Shown here: positions 32,601 through 45,060 of the stretch, one piece after another
How the letters are laid out: each line of letters starts with the position of its first letter
Position numbering within the stretch: position 1 is the stretch's first letter
Source of the DNA: Deroplatys truncata
Lineage: Eukaryota > Arthropoda > Insecta > Mantodea > Mantidae
Reading direction: 5' to 3'
NCBI GenBank assembly: GCA_030765065.1
Contig: CM060988.1
Location: 202,841,565 to 202,905,564, forward strand
Length of the DNA: 64,000 nt
Notes under the pieces: model-generated
Told to the model about the DNA's origin: nothing
Databases searched by the model: none
What the model saw: the letters and a program-made list of their open reading frames with translations, nothing else
Program-made: the position numbers and the translations under genes

Positions 32601-35600
32601 ATACCATTTACTAGAGGTCACTAGTAGTGCTATACATTTTTTTGTAGCCCAGTGAAGGGGATCATGATGAAGGATAGACACACAGATAAGCTCTGGTCTA
32701 TCATAGCACTGTATACCATTTACTAGAGGTCACTAGTAGTGCTATACATTTTTTGTAGCCCAGTGAAGGGGATCATGATGAAGGATAGACACACAGATAA
32801 GCTCTGGTCTATCATAGTACTGTATACCTTTACTAGAGGTCACTAGTGGTGCTAAACATTTTGTTGCAGCCCAGTGAAGGGGGACCATGATCATGATGAA
32901 GGATAGACACACAGATAAGCTCTGGTCTATCATAGCACTGTATACCATTTACTAGAGGTCACTAGTAGTGCTATACATTTTTTGTAGCCCAGTGAAGGGG
33001 ATCATGATGAAGGATAGACACACAGAAAAGCTCTGGTCTATCATAGTACTGTATACCTTTACTAGAGGTCACTAGTGGTGCTAAACATTTTGTTGCAGCC
33101 CAGTGAAGGGGGACCATGATCATGATGAAGGATAGACACACAGATAAGCTCTGGTCTATCATAGTACTGTATACCTTTACTAGAGGTCACTAGTGGTGCT
33201 ATACATTTTGTTGTAGCCCAGTGAAGGGGGGACCATGATCATGATGAAGGATAGACACACAGATAAGCTCGGACCAATCATAGCACTGTATACCATTTAC
33301 TAGAGCTCACTGGTGGTGCTATACATTTTGTTGTAGCTCAGTGAAGGGGACCATGATCATGATGAAGGAAAGACATACAGATAAGCTCTGGTCTATCATA
33401 GCACTGTATACCATTTACTAGAGGTCACTAGTAGTGGTATACATTTTTTGTAGCCCAGTGAAGGGGATCATATGAAGGATAGACACACAGATAAGCTCTG
33501 GTCTATCATAGCACTGTATACCATTTACTAGAGGTCACTAGTAGTGCTATACATTTTTTGTAGCCCAGTGAAGGGGATCATATGAAGGATAGACACACAG
33601 ATAAGCTCTGGTCTATCATAGCACTGTATACCATTTACTAGAGGTCACTAGTAGTGCTATACATTTTCTTGTAGCCCAGTGAAGGGGATCATGATGAAGG
33701 ATAGACACACAGATAAGCTCTGGTCTATCATAGCACTGTATACCATTTACTAGAGGTCACTAGTAGTGCTATACATTTTTTGTAGCCCAGTGAAGGGGAT
33801 CATGATGAAGGATAGACACACAGATAAGCTCTGGTCTATCATAGTACTGTATACCTTTACTAGAGGTCACTAGTAGTGCTATACATTTTTTGTAGCCCAG
33901 TGAAGGGGATCATGATGAAGGATAGACACACAGATAAGCTCTGGTCTATTATAGTACTGTATACCTTTACTAGAGGTCACTAGTGGTGCTATACATTTTG
34001 TTGCAGCCCAGTGAAGAGGGGACCATGATCATGATGAAGGATAGACACACAGATAAGCTCGGACCAATCATAGCACTGTATACCATTTACTAGAGCTCAC
34101 TGGTGGTGCTATACATTTTGTTGTAGCCCAGTAAGGCGGACCATGATCATGATGAAGGATAGACACACAGATAAGCTCTGGTCTATCATAGCACTGTATA
34201 CCATTTACTACAGGTCACTAGTGGTGCTATCATTTTGTTGCAGCTCAGTGAAGAGGTACCATGATCATGATGAAGGATAGACACACAGATAAGCTCTGGT
34301 CTATCATCACTGTATTCTATTTACTAGAGGTCACTAGTGGTGCTATACATTTTGTTACACCCAGTGAAGGGGGACCATGATCATGATGAAGGATAGACAC
34401 ACAGATAAGCTCTGGTCTATCATAGCACTGTATTCCATTTACTAGAGGTCACTAGTGGTGCTATACATTTTGTTGCAGCCCAGTGAATGGGGACCATGAT
34501 CATGATGAAGGATAGACACACAGATAAGCTCTGGTCTATCATAGCACTGTATACCATTTACTAGAGGTTACTAGTGGTACTATACATTTTGTTGTAGCCC
34601 AGTGAAGGGGGACCATGATCATGATGAAGGATAGGCACACAGATAAGTTCTGGTCTATCATTGCACTGTATACCATTTACTAGATGTCACTTGTGGTGGT
34701 ATACATTTTGTTGTAGCCCAGTGAAGGGGGATCATGGTCATGATGAAGGATAGACACACAGATAAGCTCTGGTCTATCATAACACTGTATACCATTTACT
34801 ACAGATCACTAGTGGTGGTATACATTTTTTTGCAGCCCAGTGAAGAGGGACCATGATCGTGATGAAGGATAGACACACAGATAAGCTCTGGTCTATCATC
34901 ACTGTATTCCATTTACTAGAGATCACTAGTGGTGCTATACATTTTGTTACACCCAGTGAAGGGGGACCATGATCATGATGAAGGATAGACACACAGATAA
35001 GCTCTGGTCTATCATAGCACTGTATACCATTTACTAGAGGTTACTAGTGGTGCTATACATTTTGTTGTAGTCCAGTGAAGGGGGACCATGATCATGATGA
35101 AGGACAGACACACAGATAATTTCTGGTCTATCATAGCACTGTATACCATTTACTAGATGTCACTTGTGGTGGTATACATTTTGTTGCAGCCCAGAGATGC
35201 TGGACCATGATCATGATGAAGGACAGAGACACAGATAAGCTCTGGTATATCATAGCACTGTATACCATTTACTACAGATCACTAGTGGTGCTATACATTT
35301 TGTTGCAGCCCAGTGAAGAGGGACCGTGATCATGATGAAGGATAGACACACAGATAAGCTCTGGTATATCATAGCACTGTATACCATTTACTACAGATCA
35401 CTAGTGGTGCTATACATTTTGTTGCAGCCCAGTGAAGAGGGACCGTGATCATGATGAAGGATAGACACACAGATAAGCTCTGGTATATCATAGCACTGTA
35501 TACCATTTACTAGAGATCACTAGTGGTGCTATACATTTTGTTGCAGCCCAGTGAAGGGGGACCATGATCATGATGAAGGATAGACACACAGATAAGCCTT

Positions 35601-35752
35601 GGTATATCATAGCACTGTATACCATTTACTACAGATCGCTAGTGGTGGTATACATTTTGTTGCAGCCCAGTGAAGAGGGACCATGATCGTGATGCAGCGT
35701 ATAGACGCAGTAAAGAGGTGGCCTATCATAACACTGTATGCCATTCAACCTG
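29631..35752. repeat. Satellite 2: 110-119-bp tandem repeat, about 53 units
   Basis: The unit contains GGATAGACACACAGATAAGC, TCTGGTCTATCATAGCACTG, TACTAGAGGTCACTAGT, TGCTATACATTTT and GTAGCCCAGTGAAGGGG. Short units (about 110-112 bp) carry GGGGATCATGATGAAGG. Long units (up to about 119 bp) carry GGGGACCATGATCATGATGA. A marked variant with GCTCGGACCAATCATAGCAC starts at 30751, 32238, 33267 and 34057, and neighbouring unit orders repeat with it. That indicates higher-order amplification. The right end (34800-35752) is more mixed and the last unit is degraded. Recurrent open frames of 63-75 codons on the minus strand are by-products of the repeat. Confidence 0.95.
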
Positions 35753-36099
35753 TAATCTTAAGTTGCACTACAATGCAACAGAATATATTGCTTTGTCATG
35801 TTCGTGGTGAAAATCTTTAACACTTTGAATCTGCCCACTAAGCCGTAGAAACGCCTCTTTACGTTGAAAAATTGTGAAGGGATTTTCGCTAACGTATATT
35901 TTATGGGTAAAACGCAAAATTTGGCAAGTGTGATATTCAAATATTTTAGCATAAGTCTGTTTTCATTCCTAAGCAGGTCAAGTAAAAGTAACGGAAAAGA
36001 ATGGGGAATCTTTCAAGCATATTCGAAGGCTCAACCTTTACTTGGAAGAGGGAAGCATAAAACAATAGTTTAGAAACAACTAATTCCATGAAAAAGAAT
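35753..36099. other. No recognisable feature
   Basis: AT-rich DNA after satellite 2. The short open frames on both strands overlap and have no motif. Confidence 0.35.
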
Positions 36100-36415
36100 A
36101 TTTGATACAACTATGTACTTAAATGACTACACTTTTCCGTAATAAGTTTTTATCTCTAATCTATTTTTAAGAGTGAACAGGTCTTCACAGACTATTCACA
36201 AACATTCGAGATATACATTGTATTCATGCCAAATATGTACTTTTAGCCAAAATGGTTAAGGCTATTTTTGAAGAAATAAAAAATAACGAAGATTGTGCAT
36301 GTAAAATGTTGTTTAAATGGGGGTACACGGACACCTCAAAACGTGATGTGATATTTTTGGGTGAAGTACACATCCTCTACTTCCCATATGTAAGCGATGT
36401 AGAAAGTACAAATAT
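36100..36415 (-). repeat. AB repeat fragment (A half), old
   Basis: Minus orientation. ATTCGAGATATACATTGTAT, AGAAATAAAAAATAACGAAG and ATGTAAAATGTTGTTTAAAT, then TTTTTGGGTGAAGTACACAT and TGTAGAAAGTACAA at the decayed A end. Confidence 0.5.
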
Positions 36416-37549
36416 TGTGAACTTTTAAAGTGGCCACGATATTCCATTACCTAGAGAAAATTCTGCAATATAGGTATGTACTTCGTTTTCCGCTAAAACG
36501 CTAGTTTCAAATATATCCCAACAGCACGGTAGCGCCCTCCAACTCTAGCAATATTTCACGCACTGGAAGCAAAAATGCTTTTGCTTTTAGAAAAAATGAA
36601 GAGCATAGCAAATTACTGAGCGAAATGGACCTGTATTCAGAAGGTGCTAGGTTCAGATCACATGTGTCACTGCAGTTTGAATATACTGGTTTGAATATTT
36701 TAAATTCCACGAGGTGTATTAAATAAAACAGAAATAAGATAGATGTTACAGGAAGGGTACTGCGCAACTGAGGCCGGATTACATGCGTCAAGGTATCTGT
36801 TTAGTTATGCATATACAGTGACTGCATAAAGTATTCGTCTGCAATTTAAAAAAATGTTGGCATCCAAATTAACGGAGAGAAAATTCACATCTTTAATATA
36901 CAAAAGGAACAAAGATTTCTTGAAAACTGTACCAATTTATCACGTTTTTTATATGTGGTATTTATATGAATTTAGTAGAACGAACTTTAATAGAACACTT
37001 GACAATGTCAACGACACATGATTTACACTGACGGAGAAAATAAATTTGTGATGTCGTAAAAACTGAGGCGTTGATGAGGAACTTCAGTAAAATCGTTGAT
37101 AATTCCTGACTTTGACATTTTCGATTCCTCCTTCAGTATCGAAACCAATTTTCACTGTAATTTTGGGTATTATATCAAAATGTTGGTCTCCTTAATGCAT
37201 GTAAAACAATTTTGTAAACACCGCGGTGCAATTTTCAAATAAACAACTAATAAAGCACACTGTTGTTTGTGCGTATTAAAGATGGGAGTTTTCTCTGCGT
37301 TATTTTGGCTGCTAGTGTTTACATCATCTTAAATTTAATTATTCCAATGCTTGAACTTTTATTCGGTAGCTAGCTGTCAATGTTGACAGGGGCTAAAACA
37401 GCATGTTACTTGCTTTTCGCTTCTAACATTTGACAAGTGGACCAGATTCTACCAACATCGTACACTATGTTTTAAACAGACAGAATTAAATAAACTAGCT
37501 AGCTCACATGATCTGCAAGGGCGGCTTTTACATTCTTTATGAATTTATT
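36416..37549. other. Unrecognised AT-rich DNA
   Basis: No gene or repeat supported over 1.1 kb. Confidence 0.4.
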
Positions 37550-37900
37550 GTAAAGGACGAACGGAGGGGCAGAGCACCGCAACGGCCCATTTTGTTTTTA
37601 CCGCGAACCCTGGAAAAGACCATATCCGGATGACGAGGGCGGGACCCCTAACGTTTCCAGGTGAAACGAATGCGACGCCGCCCGGACCCACCCACAAGGC
37701 ACCGAAACCCCAGGGCGAGAACTAACTGAGCAGTACCTACAGAGCACAAAGCCAAAACCCGCCGAACACCGTCGCCTGGTCCTACAACCCTGAAAAAGTT
37801 GATGGGTACAGGAAATGATGAACCACCCCAGCATTCACCTGCTGACCATGGATCAGAGTGGGTGGTTGCCGGAAGTCGAGCCCGTGACCCCCACGTTATT
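37550..37900. other. GC-rich segment of unknown origin
   Basis: About 350 bp, clearly richer in GC than its flanks (GGACGAACGGAGGGGCAGAG, AATGCGACGCCGCCCGGACC). On the minus strand it ends in ACAATAAATTCATAAAGAAT, which could be a 3' tail. It might be a SINE or LINE 3' fragment. I see no target duplication, Pol III boxes or convincing open frame. Confidence 0.4.
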
Positions 37901-38815
37901 GTACCTTTGCCTCTTATAGCTATAATTAGGTCCCAGAAATGTAGGATACCTATTAACCTTGCAAGTTGGGGAAATGTTTAGATAATGTGTACCTACCTTT
38001 TCTTCGGTCCCGTCTTCCACATCGATATACGGGAAGCGGAGAGAAACATAATATTCTGGCTAGTTAGATGTACCTCGCCTTGGATCGGAATGCCCCTCTT
38101 GTTTAGAACCGTATCTGTCATGCTTACTGCAGTAAAACATCTATACTATTTTTTGTGCACACAATTGCCTGTTTTCATTTTCATACGTCTCTTTGTTATT
38201 TGTTTGCAATGAGAACTTTTATCAAGATTTTTGCCTTATTTTCGTTATTGGTGGTTATTTTAACGCACTGTTACCCTTGTTTACAACGTGCCTGAAGAAG
38301 TTTGTAATTCCGGCATTTCTTTGCTAACGTCGCAGTTGCATCGTTTCGTATAATAATAACATAGCCGTTACAGCACAATACGACTGGGAAATCGATCGTT
38401 TTAGTATTAAGTCATCGCTTTGTTCAATCATATGGTGGCTTTATTGTTTTTGGCGAAAACACAATACTCACCTAAAAAGACCGGACTTCTTTCCTTCCAA
38501 ATGCCTGTTTAACATCACACATAACAGACTCAATAATGATTACAAACCAGCGTGGGAGTGTAAAATGTATTCAAAAAACTGGTAATAGGGTTTGCCATTA
38601 CATAGTAACTGAAGTGTGTAAATTTAAAGAAATGGTGTTTATAGTTTACACTCCATTAATAGGATGGTGGAATTTAATAGTATATGGGAAATAGCTATTT
38701 GATACTTCTGCACTGTTCTGTCAAGTCCAAATGTGTTTTAAGTGGTAAATTGAGGCAGTATTTTTAACACTTAAATGATATCAGTCTAATTATATAATAT
38801 AAAATATAATAACAG
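37901..38815. other. Unrecognised AT-rich DNA
   Basis: A 75-codon open frame at 37985-38212 is not supported by any motif. Confidence 0.4.
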
Positions 38816-39510
38816 CCCGCCTTAAAGCAATATGTATAGAATATAATATAAAATGTATGTAACAGTCATTGTATTATGTTTATATTAATACGTACATGTA
38901 TAATAATGTTATGTGATTGTATTATGTAATTTAACAATGTAGGAGCTGTGAGAATAGAAGCAAGCTGCTTTTCGTAGCAAACAGAATTATAAAGTAGAAG
39001 CCGAAAGTTGCCAACAATGAGGTAACAATAAAGTAACCTTGAGACAACAATAAATTAGAAAGTTTAATAATGCTACTAATAATTCTTGGAACAATAATAT
39101 AATATTTAAAACAGTTTATTAATAGCCAATCAAAAAACTAGAAAAGCTTTAAGTTACATAAAAGTATTCTATTGGAGTAGGCTTAGCCAATCAGAGACTT
39201 GAAATAGAAGAAATGTGCAAATTCAGGCGGTAGACGCTATAAGATAGCGTACCCAGTCAGATTTGGTGAGACATGAAAATTCATTGCGGTGAGAATAATA
39301 TAAAGTTTACGTGTTAAAAAGTACAATTAACAATAATGTCACAGCTCTACAGTAGGATACATCAGTGAAGTGTTATTTAATCGTGTGAAGGATTAATAAA
39401 CAAAGTACAATACAATTATAATTTGTGTAAGCCTTGTTCTTTAGCCGTACCAGCCCTGCTAAGAGATACGTGTTCTAAAATTACTAGACGCAGCCGAGGC
39501 ATACATATAT
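38816..39510 (+). other. Possible solo LTR
   Basis: About 0.7 kb with an LTR-like order: AT-rich U3, CCAAT-like TAGCCAATCAGAGAC (39186-39200), a TATA-like GCTATAAGATAGC (39236-39248) followed by CCAGTCAGATTTGG, then AATAAA (39396-39401), and a CATACA-type end near 39505. I could not fix TG...CA ends with a target duplication and there is no internal coding region, so this is tentative. Confidence 0.25.
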
Positions 39511-40484
39511 AATATTTAAATAAACATTAAAATACAAAGTTGTTTCTTAAACGTCGGGCGAAGGCCACCGGAAAGTTTGTATCGTACGTGGGGCGAACAT
39601 TCCTAGAAATAATCTCCCGCAAGTTTGGCATCCATTACGTGCGTGGTCTAAAACATCCTTCAAAAACTCATAGTGCCCAAATTAGTGCCTATGTTAGCCT
39701 TTAGCATATTACGCCGAGCTCTAATTTGTAGACCATCATCTTCCTATACTTCTGCCGTGAGCATGAGGTCGGCAATCGACCGTAAGGCTGTGATGCCACG
39801 GATTATTAATTTCTAATGTTACACTGTGTCTGATGTTTTCTAGGTTTGTTAGTTTTATTGCGTTTTGTTTGAAACTGGCACTGACTTTTTAGGTCTTTCA
39901 TGTGTGATTTCCCAAATTATTTTACATAGTTTTAGTACAGTAAATCTTTCAGTATAACAGCTGAAATTGCAGTCAAAATGATTTTCATCCGACGGAAGAA
40001 ACACATGTCCAAGTTAGGAATTATTTAACTTTTTACTGAACTTCCTCAGAAAAGAGCCCGATGAGCGAATTTTGAAAATTTTAAACTACGAATTTTTGCG
40101 AACTACTCGTAATTGACATTTTTGCCACATACACATAATATGTAAGTAGGCAATATGCTCACCACGCTTCAAAACTATAGTACTAACAGTTCTTTAATTA
40201 TTCATTTTATACCTTTTCTTTTAGCTGCACCATTAAAATGTTCCTTGTTGCAACATGGGCTATTAATATTTTATTAACACATTCCCCATAATTTGAAAAA
40301 CTTTACGAAAGAAAACAAATTAACGTTGAGCAGGTTCATTTTTCACCAGAAATTTTAAAAATTTATACTTTTAATATTATAAAACAATATGATTACAGTA
40401 GATAAAACTAAATTCCGAGCAATTATAACAACATATATTATAGTAAGCTTATTTACCAAATTTCAGCTTATTATAACAAAAATT
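39511..40484. other. No recognisable feature
   Basis: AT-rich, apart from 39545-39800 which is more GC-balanced. No motif recognised. Confidence 0.4.
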
Positions 40485-41325
40485 CTTATGTGATACATTC
40501 ACATGCATTTCTCCACCCTCTATCTTTATTACTGGTATACAAACTATTCTTACTAAAGCTTGTCATTCTATCTAGTATACTTAATCCAAATAAACCTTTA
40601 CAGAAATATCTACATTACACATTTCGTTATAGATACAAAGAGAACAGCGATAGTCAAATGTTTAACAACTGGACGCTATATGCTGGCCTTAAAATTCCAT
40701 ACTGTTTCCATGACATCGCGAGAAACAACTAACTGAATGTTGACAGGACGTTAAAAGAATTCCAAGTGTTGAACAATTCAAACCTTTAATGACGAATATC
40801 TCAGAAACGGCTTATGTCACAAAAAACTTATTTTAAGTAAATTGTTTTTCTTAAAGAGATCTAGTTTTCGTGTGGTACGTTTTCGTCTATCGCTTAACGT
40901 TTACAAGTTATACAAGATTATACAAAATTCCTTTCGAATGAAGAGGGCTTCACAGGCTATTCCCAGAAAATTCAAATGTACATTTTATATTTGTCTTGTA
41001 AATATCTTCAGTATATAGCATTCTAATCAAATCATTAGTAATTTTTTTTAGAAAACGATAATTTTCGAAAAATGTTCTTGTAAAGGGTAGTTAGGGGTGG
41101 GGAGATTTTCTTGAAAATCTTCGTGTCGCATCCTTGGAAGATAGTATGGTATTTATCCGACTTTTCGTTTTTGAGTTATGCTGTTCACAGACACACACAC
41201 GGACATGTTTCCAAAAATGCTTTAATTGGATCCAGGACGCCTCAATACATATATTTCCGGTGAAATCCAGGTATCGAATTGTTGGGTGGAATGCAATACT
41301 TACTATACGTAGTAGAGAAAGTAAA
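40485..41325 (-). repeat. AB repeat, full length
   Basis: TTATGTGATACATTCACATG (B end complement) to ACTATACGTAGTAGAGAAAG and TAAAAA (A end complement). It is flanked by AAAAA on the left (about 40478-40482) and ends in AAAAA on the right. Confidence 0.75.
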
Positions 41326-42159
41326 AATGTTACCAAGCAGGGAGTTTACTCATCCTAGAACTACCCTCATTTTCTGGGCGTGGTGGCACACTTAATATCA
41401 CAACCATATTAATACCTGATTTTGTCACATAAAAATCCTAATTTCGTTATTATATGCTCCCATTTTAAACTATTACTGCGCTCTAAACTTGAACAGTAAC
41501 ATGGCTCTGGAATAAAATTAGCCCTCTTTCTGAGAGACGAGCAGCATTTTTCACCAAATTTCTCTCATCCAGACCTCAGTTTTTACGATTTCACACATGC
41601 ATTCTCCGTAAATTGAAAAACGGGAGAACATGTAAATGGTATTAAAATGTCGTAAACTCACGTATCGTGAACTTGCAGCAGCCACCACCCTCTGCAGGGA
41701 ACTTACCTGAAACAACAACAAACAATTCAATTGCATCCACTCTCATACTAACGCCATTTGGAAGCAGATTACCAACTAAACCTCTGTAAGTGGATACCGT
41801 GATTAACATTACCAACGTGCATTATTAAAACATACGTACAGTGTTGCCAAGTGCTCTTCCACGAGGCAAATTGATATCACTTTTATTGCTAACTGGATCA
41901 CGGTGTTTTCATGTTTATAAATTGTACTTCAACTGTTTTTAATGGTGCTTTAACATTCACTTCTCGTGGTATATGCAATTGTCCAAACTTGGTATTTAAT
42001 AGCCTCGAGAATCTCATATTGTCCATGTTCGATTGCGATGAAAAGTTTAAACAAACTTCACACCTAAGAGGTTAATCAAAATATAAACGAGATTTACTAG
42101 AAAATTGTGGTGAAAAAATTATCATTTCCGTCAGAATTTTACAACCTTCTGCCCCCCTC
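41326..42159. other. No recognisable feature
   Basis: No supported gene or repeat. Short open frames only. Confidence 0.4.
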
Positions 42160-42737
42160 CTTTTAGTTTCTCTACTACTTACTTACAGTAAGCAGAGGAA
42201 TTATTGCATTCCACCTAAAAATTCTATATAGAGATCTTACTGCAAATACACGTTTTGAGGTCCCTGAAACCAAAACATCCGTATGTGTTTGTGTGTGAAC
42301 ACTATAATCCCCCACCACACTAGCCTTTACATGAACAATTTTCGTTATTTTATTTCATCAAACATTGCTGTAACGATTTTTATTAAAATACCATAAGTAT
42401 GACAAATGAAGTTATCTTGAATTTCCTTGCAATAGCCCGTGAAATCTTCTTCATTGAATGACTTTTGCATAATTGGTAAACCGTAAGAGATAGACAAATC
42501 TTACTACATAAAAGTCTAGACCTCATATGCCAAATATAATTGTTTCTGGCATTTTGAATTTTCATATGCTTATACTTTATTCAAGGGTAAATCGCTATTC
42601 GTTTTTTCTCTGGAACTTCAAAGCCATCACATTGCGTGTGTGTCTGTTTCTCACAAGATTAACAAGAAATGGATAGAAGAAAACGCTTGATAAAGAAAAA
42701 GTCGAGAAAGGCATGTGAATGCAACACATCAGATACT
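42160..42737 (+). repeat. AB repeat with both ends and internal deletions
   Basis: A end TAGTTTCTCTACTACTTACT, then TTGCATTCCACCTAAAAATT, with the middle shortened. The B end is GGCATGTGAATGCAACACAT followed by CAGA. About 580 bp instead of 880. Confidence 0.7.
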
Positions 42738-43164
42738 GTTTCTACAAAATTATGCAAAAAGCTGCGTCTCATTTTATTAAATATTTGTAATAGCCTTTTC
42801 TCAGTTTTTCATTTTGATATTACTTTGTGCCCTCCTACAATACTTGTGCTAAGGACATTAAATATATGAGTAAATGTTATTTCCAATGGTATTCATTTCT
42901 ATAATTACACCTGCATAAATAGTAAAGTGTATTATTTATAGACTTGCACAGTTATTCCTTATTCTTAAATACGATAAAATGTTTGCTAGAAAAGAACGCT
43001 GCTGGACTTAATATTACATTTATTCCTCCAAGCAGGATGCGGAAACCTGTTTATATAACGTCATGAGGTGTGAGAAAATGGATAATTACTGGTTCAAACG
43101 TTAGTGGATGACAATCCAGTCTAAACCCAAACACAAAGTACGATTGTTTTGATAAAGGCTGATG
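42738..43164. other. No recognisable feature
   Basis: AT-rich, nothing supported. Confidence 0.4.
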
Positions 43165-43480
43165 TTCACATTTCAAGACACAACTTTTATTTGTCATGCA
43201 AGTATCTTAAACATATGGCGTTTTAATCCAAATCATTAGAACCATTTTTGGGGAAATCAAATATGTTAAGGGCAGTTTGGGATGGAGAAATTTTCTTCAA
43301 AAACTTCGTGTCACACGCCCTTGGAAGACGCTGAGCTTACATACCATTTTTCGTTTTTGAGTTGTGCTGTTCACAGATCACATGCGCTAAAATGCCTTTT
43401 CTGGGACCGCAAAACGTGTATTTTCGGATAAATTTCTATATCGAATGTTCGGGTGGAACACAATATCCTCTAAATATTTG
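43165..43480 (-). repeat. AB repeat fragment (A half)
   Basis: Minus orientation. TTTATTTGTCATGCAAGTAT, AAACTTCGTGTCACACGCCC, TTTCGTTTTTGAGTTGTGCT, and GGGTGGAACACAATATCCTC. The hairpin end is missing. Confidence 0.6.
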
Positions 43481-43639
43481 CATACATTATACAGAACTTT
43501 ATTTTCATCCAAAGGCGTTACTTGCGGAATGGGAATCAGCAAGCGATGACATTCGTCACTTCTTGGCGTGTATCTATAGAATATTTTTCAAGATAAAACA
43601 GGAAATATTACATACCTAAACTTGAGCGATCGATGACAA

Positions 43640-44005
43640 TTGTTATATTATGTTGCAACTGGTTCAAGTATGAGAATGGCTGACCGGAACCATGAATTCC
43701 TCTTCCATGACCAAGTTTATTTTCAAATAAACGCCAAATCGATTGAGCCACGAAAGTTCATTGCTATCGACTACTCTCAGCTGGTATTAGGAAAACATTA
43801 AGAAGTTGTTATATGATGGAAACTGAAGAGACATGGCAAATGGGATGTGCTTCTTTGGTTCCTAATAAATCCAATCAAGACACGATAGAGCATATGCTAT
43901 ACCCAGAAAGTGGTTCGGCTAGTTTCGCCTGGTATGTAATGTGATAATCAACATGATGCGCGAAATAATAACATAAGTAAACACTGAAATGGTGAAAAAT
44001 GTAAC
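43640..44005 (-). repeat. Interspersed repeat X, copy 2
   Basis: Its reverse complement matches 25935-26230 block by block, for example ATTAGGAACCAAAG, AGCACATCCCATTTGCCATG and AACTTCTTAATGTTTTCCTA. Noncoding, class unknown. Confidence 0.7.
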
Positions 44006-45060
44006 TAAAAATCTAACTATACCCACGTCAATTTTAAAGCTTATGTCTGTGATACAGACTACAAAAGCAGTAGGTTATGGATGGATGCTAAGTTAATGAA
44101 AAAAGCATAAGCGTCCAAAATATATTTTAGTTGCTTAAGCCACAGCCAAGGCTTGAGTTCAAGTACCGCGCACCAACTAATGTGATTCAGAATTCACCGT
44201 GGTTTGCTCAGTCGCCAGGACTAGGTCTCACCCAACGGTAAAGGAAATGGTGCCAATATACCCACATGATCAACTTTTCAGAATAACCCACTGCACTAGA
44301 GTATCCATAGTTCTGCATCAGGGCAGTTTTAGATATGGAATTCATTTTTCGAGTTTAAGTTGCTTCCACAGAAAAACAATTTCAGGTATTTTTAGTGATA
44401 ATACATTAGTTTTCAAACAATATTCCTGCATACTCTGAAACTTACGATAGACAGGTCTAAGAAGAGGAAAAAGAAATAGAAATTCTGTATAGCCTATTAT
44501 ATAAATTTGATTGTGCAGCGTAAACATCAAATTCAAGAGGCGGCTGTAGCCTCTGTTTCATATCAAAGAGTACTCCATATTTGGTCAGAAAACGTCTGAT
44601 GAAGGTAGTGGGTGTGAGTTACACATCCCAAATAAACTCTCTGGCTCCACGAGTTCCATAACAAGGAAAGGAAAAACAGTAATCGTCACCTGGCAACGAA
44701 GAAACAGCCAAGATAAGCATACAATCAGCCACATCTCGTTACCCAGTCATAACTCTGATAACACTAGTTCTGCATTTTCAAACTTTTTGTCACATGATTT
44801 CTTAAAAGTACGTGTTCTAGAATCAAGTTTTTATGCTGATTCCAGAAATAACTTCCGTTTTTTTTTCTATCACGTCAGGTTTTTACACAAAATAAGAATT
44901 AATGCTTTGATAACTTTACTAATGAGCGTAGAAAAGTATTCAAATACCATTTCACACAAGGTAAGTTTTTATTCAAGAAACATTTTAAGAATACTCTCAA
45001 GAACTCCCCTAATTTATTTCAGACTACATATTAACAAAGCAAGAAGCCAAAGTGTTTCAT
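44006..45060. other. No recognisable feature
   Basis: AT-rich. The 122-codon open frame on the plus strand (44787-45155) overlaps the 3' end of a minus-strand relic and is not supported. Confidence 0.4.

Noticed and set aside
30205-34992. Many similar minus-strand open frames of 63-75 codons (for example LSFIMIMVPLHWAATKC)
   Set aside because: They are translations of satellite 2 units, end at unit boundaries and have no independent support.
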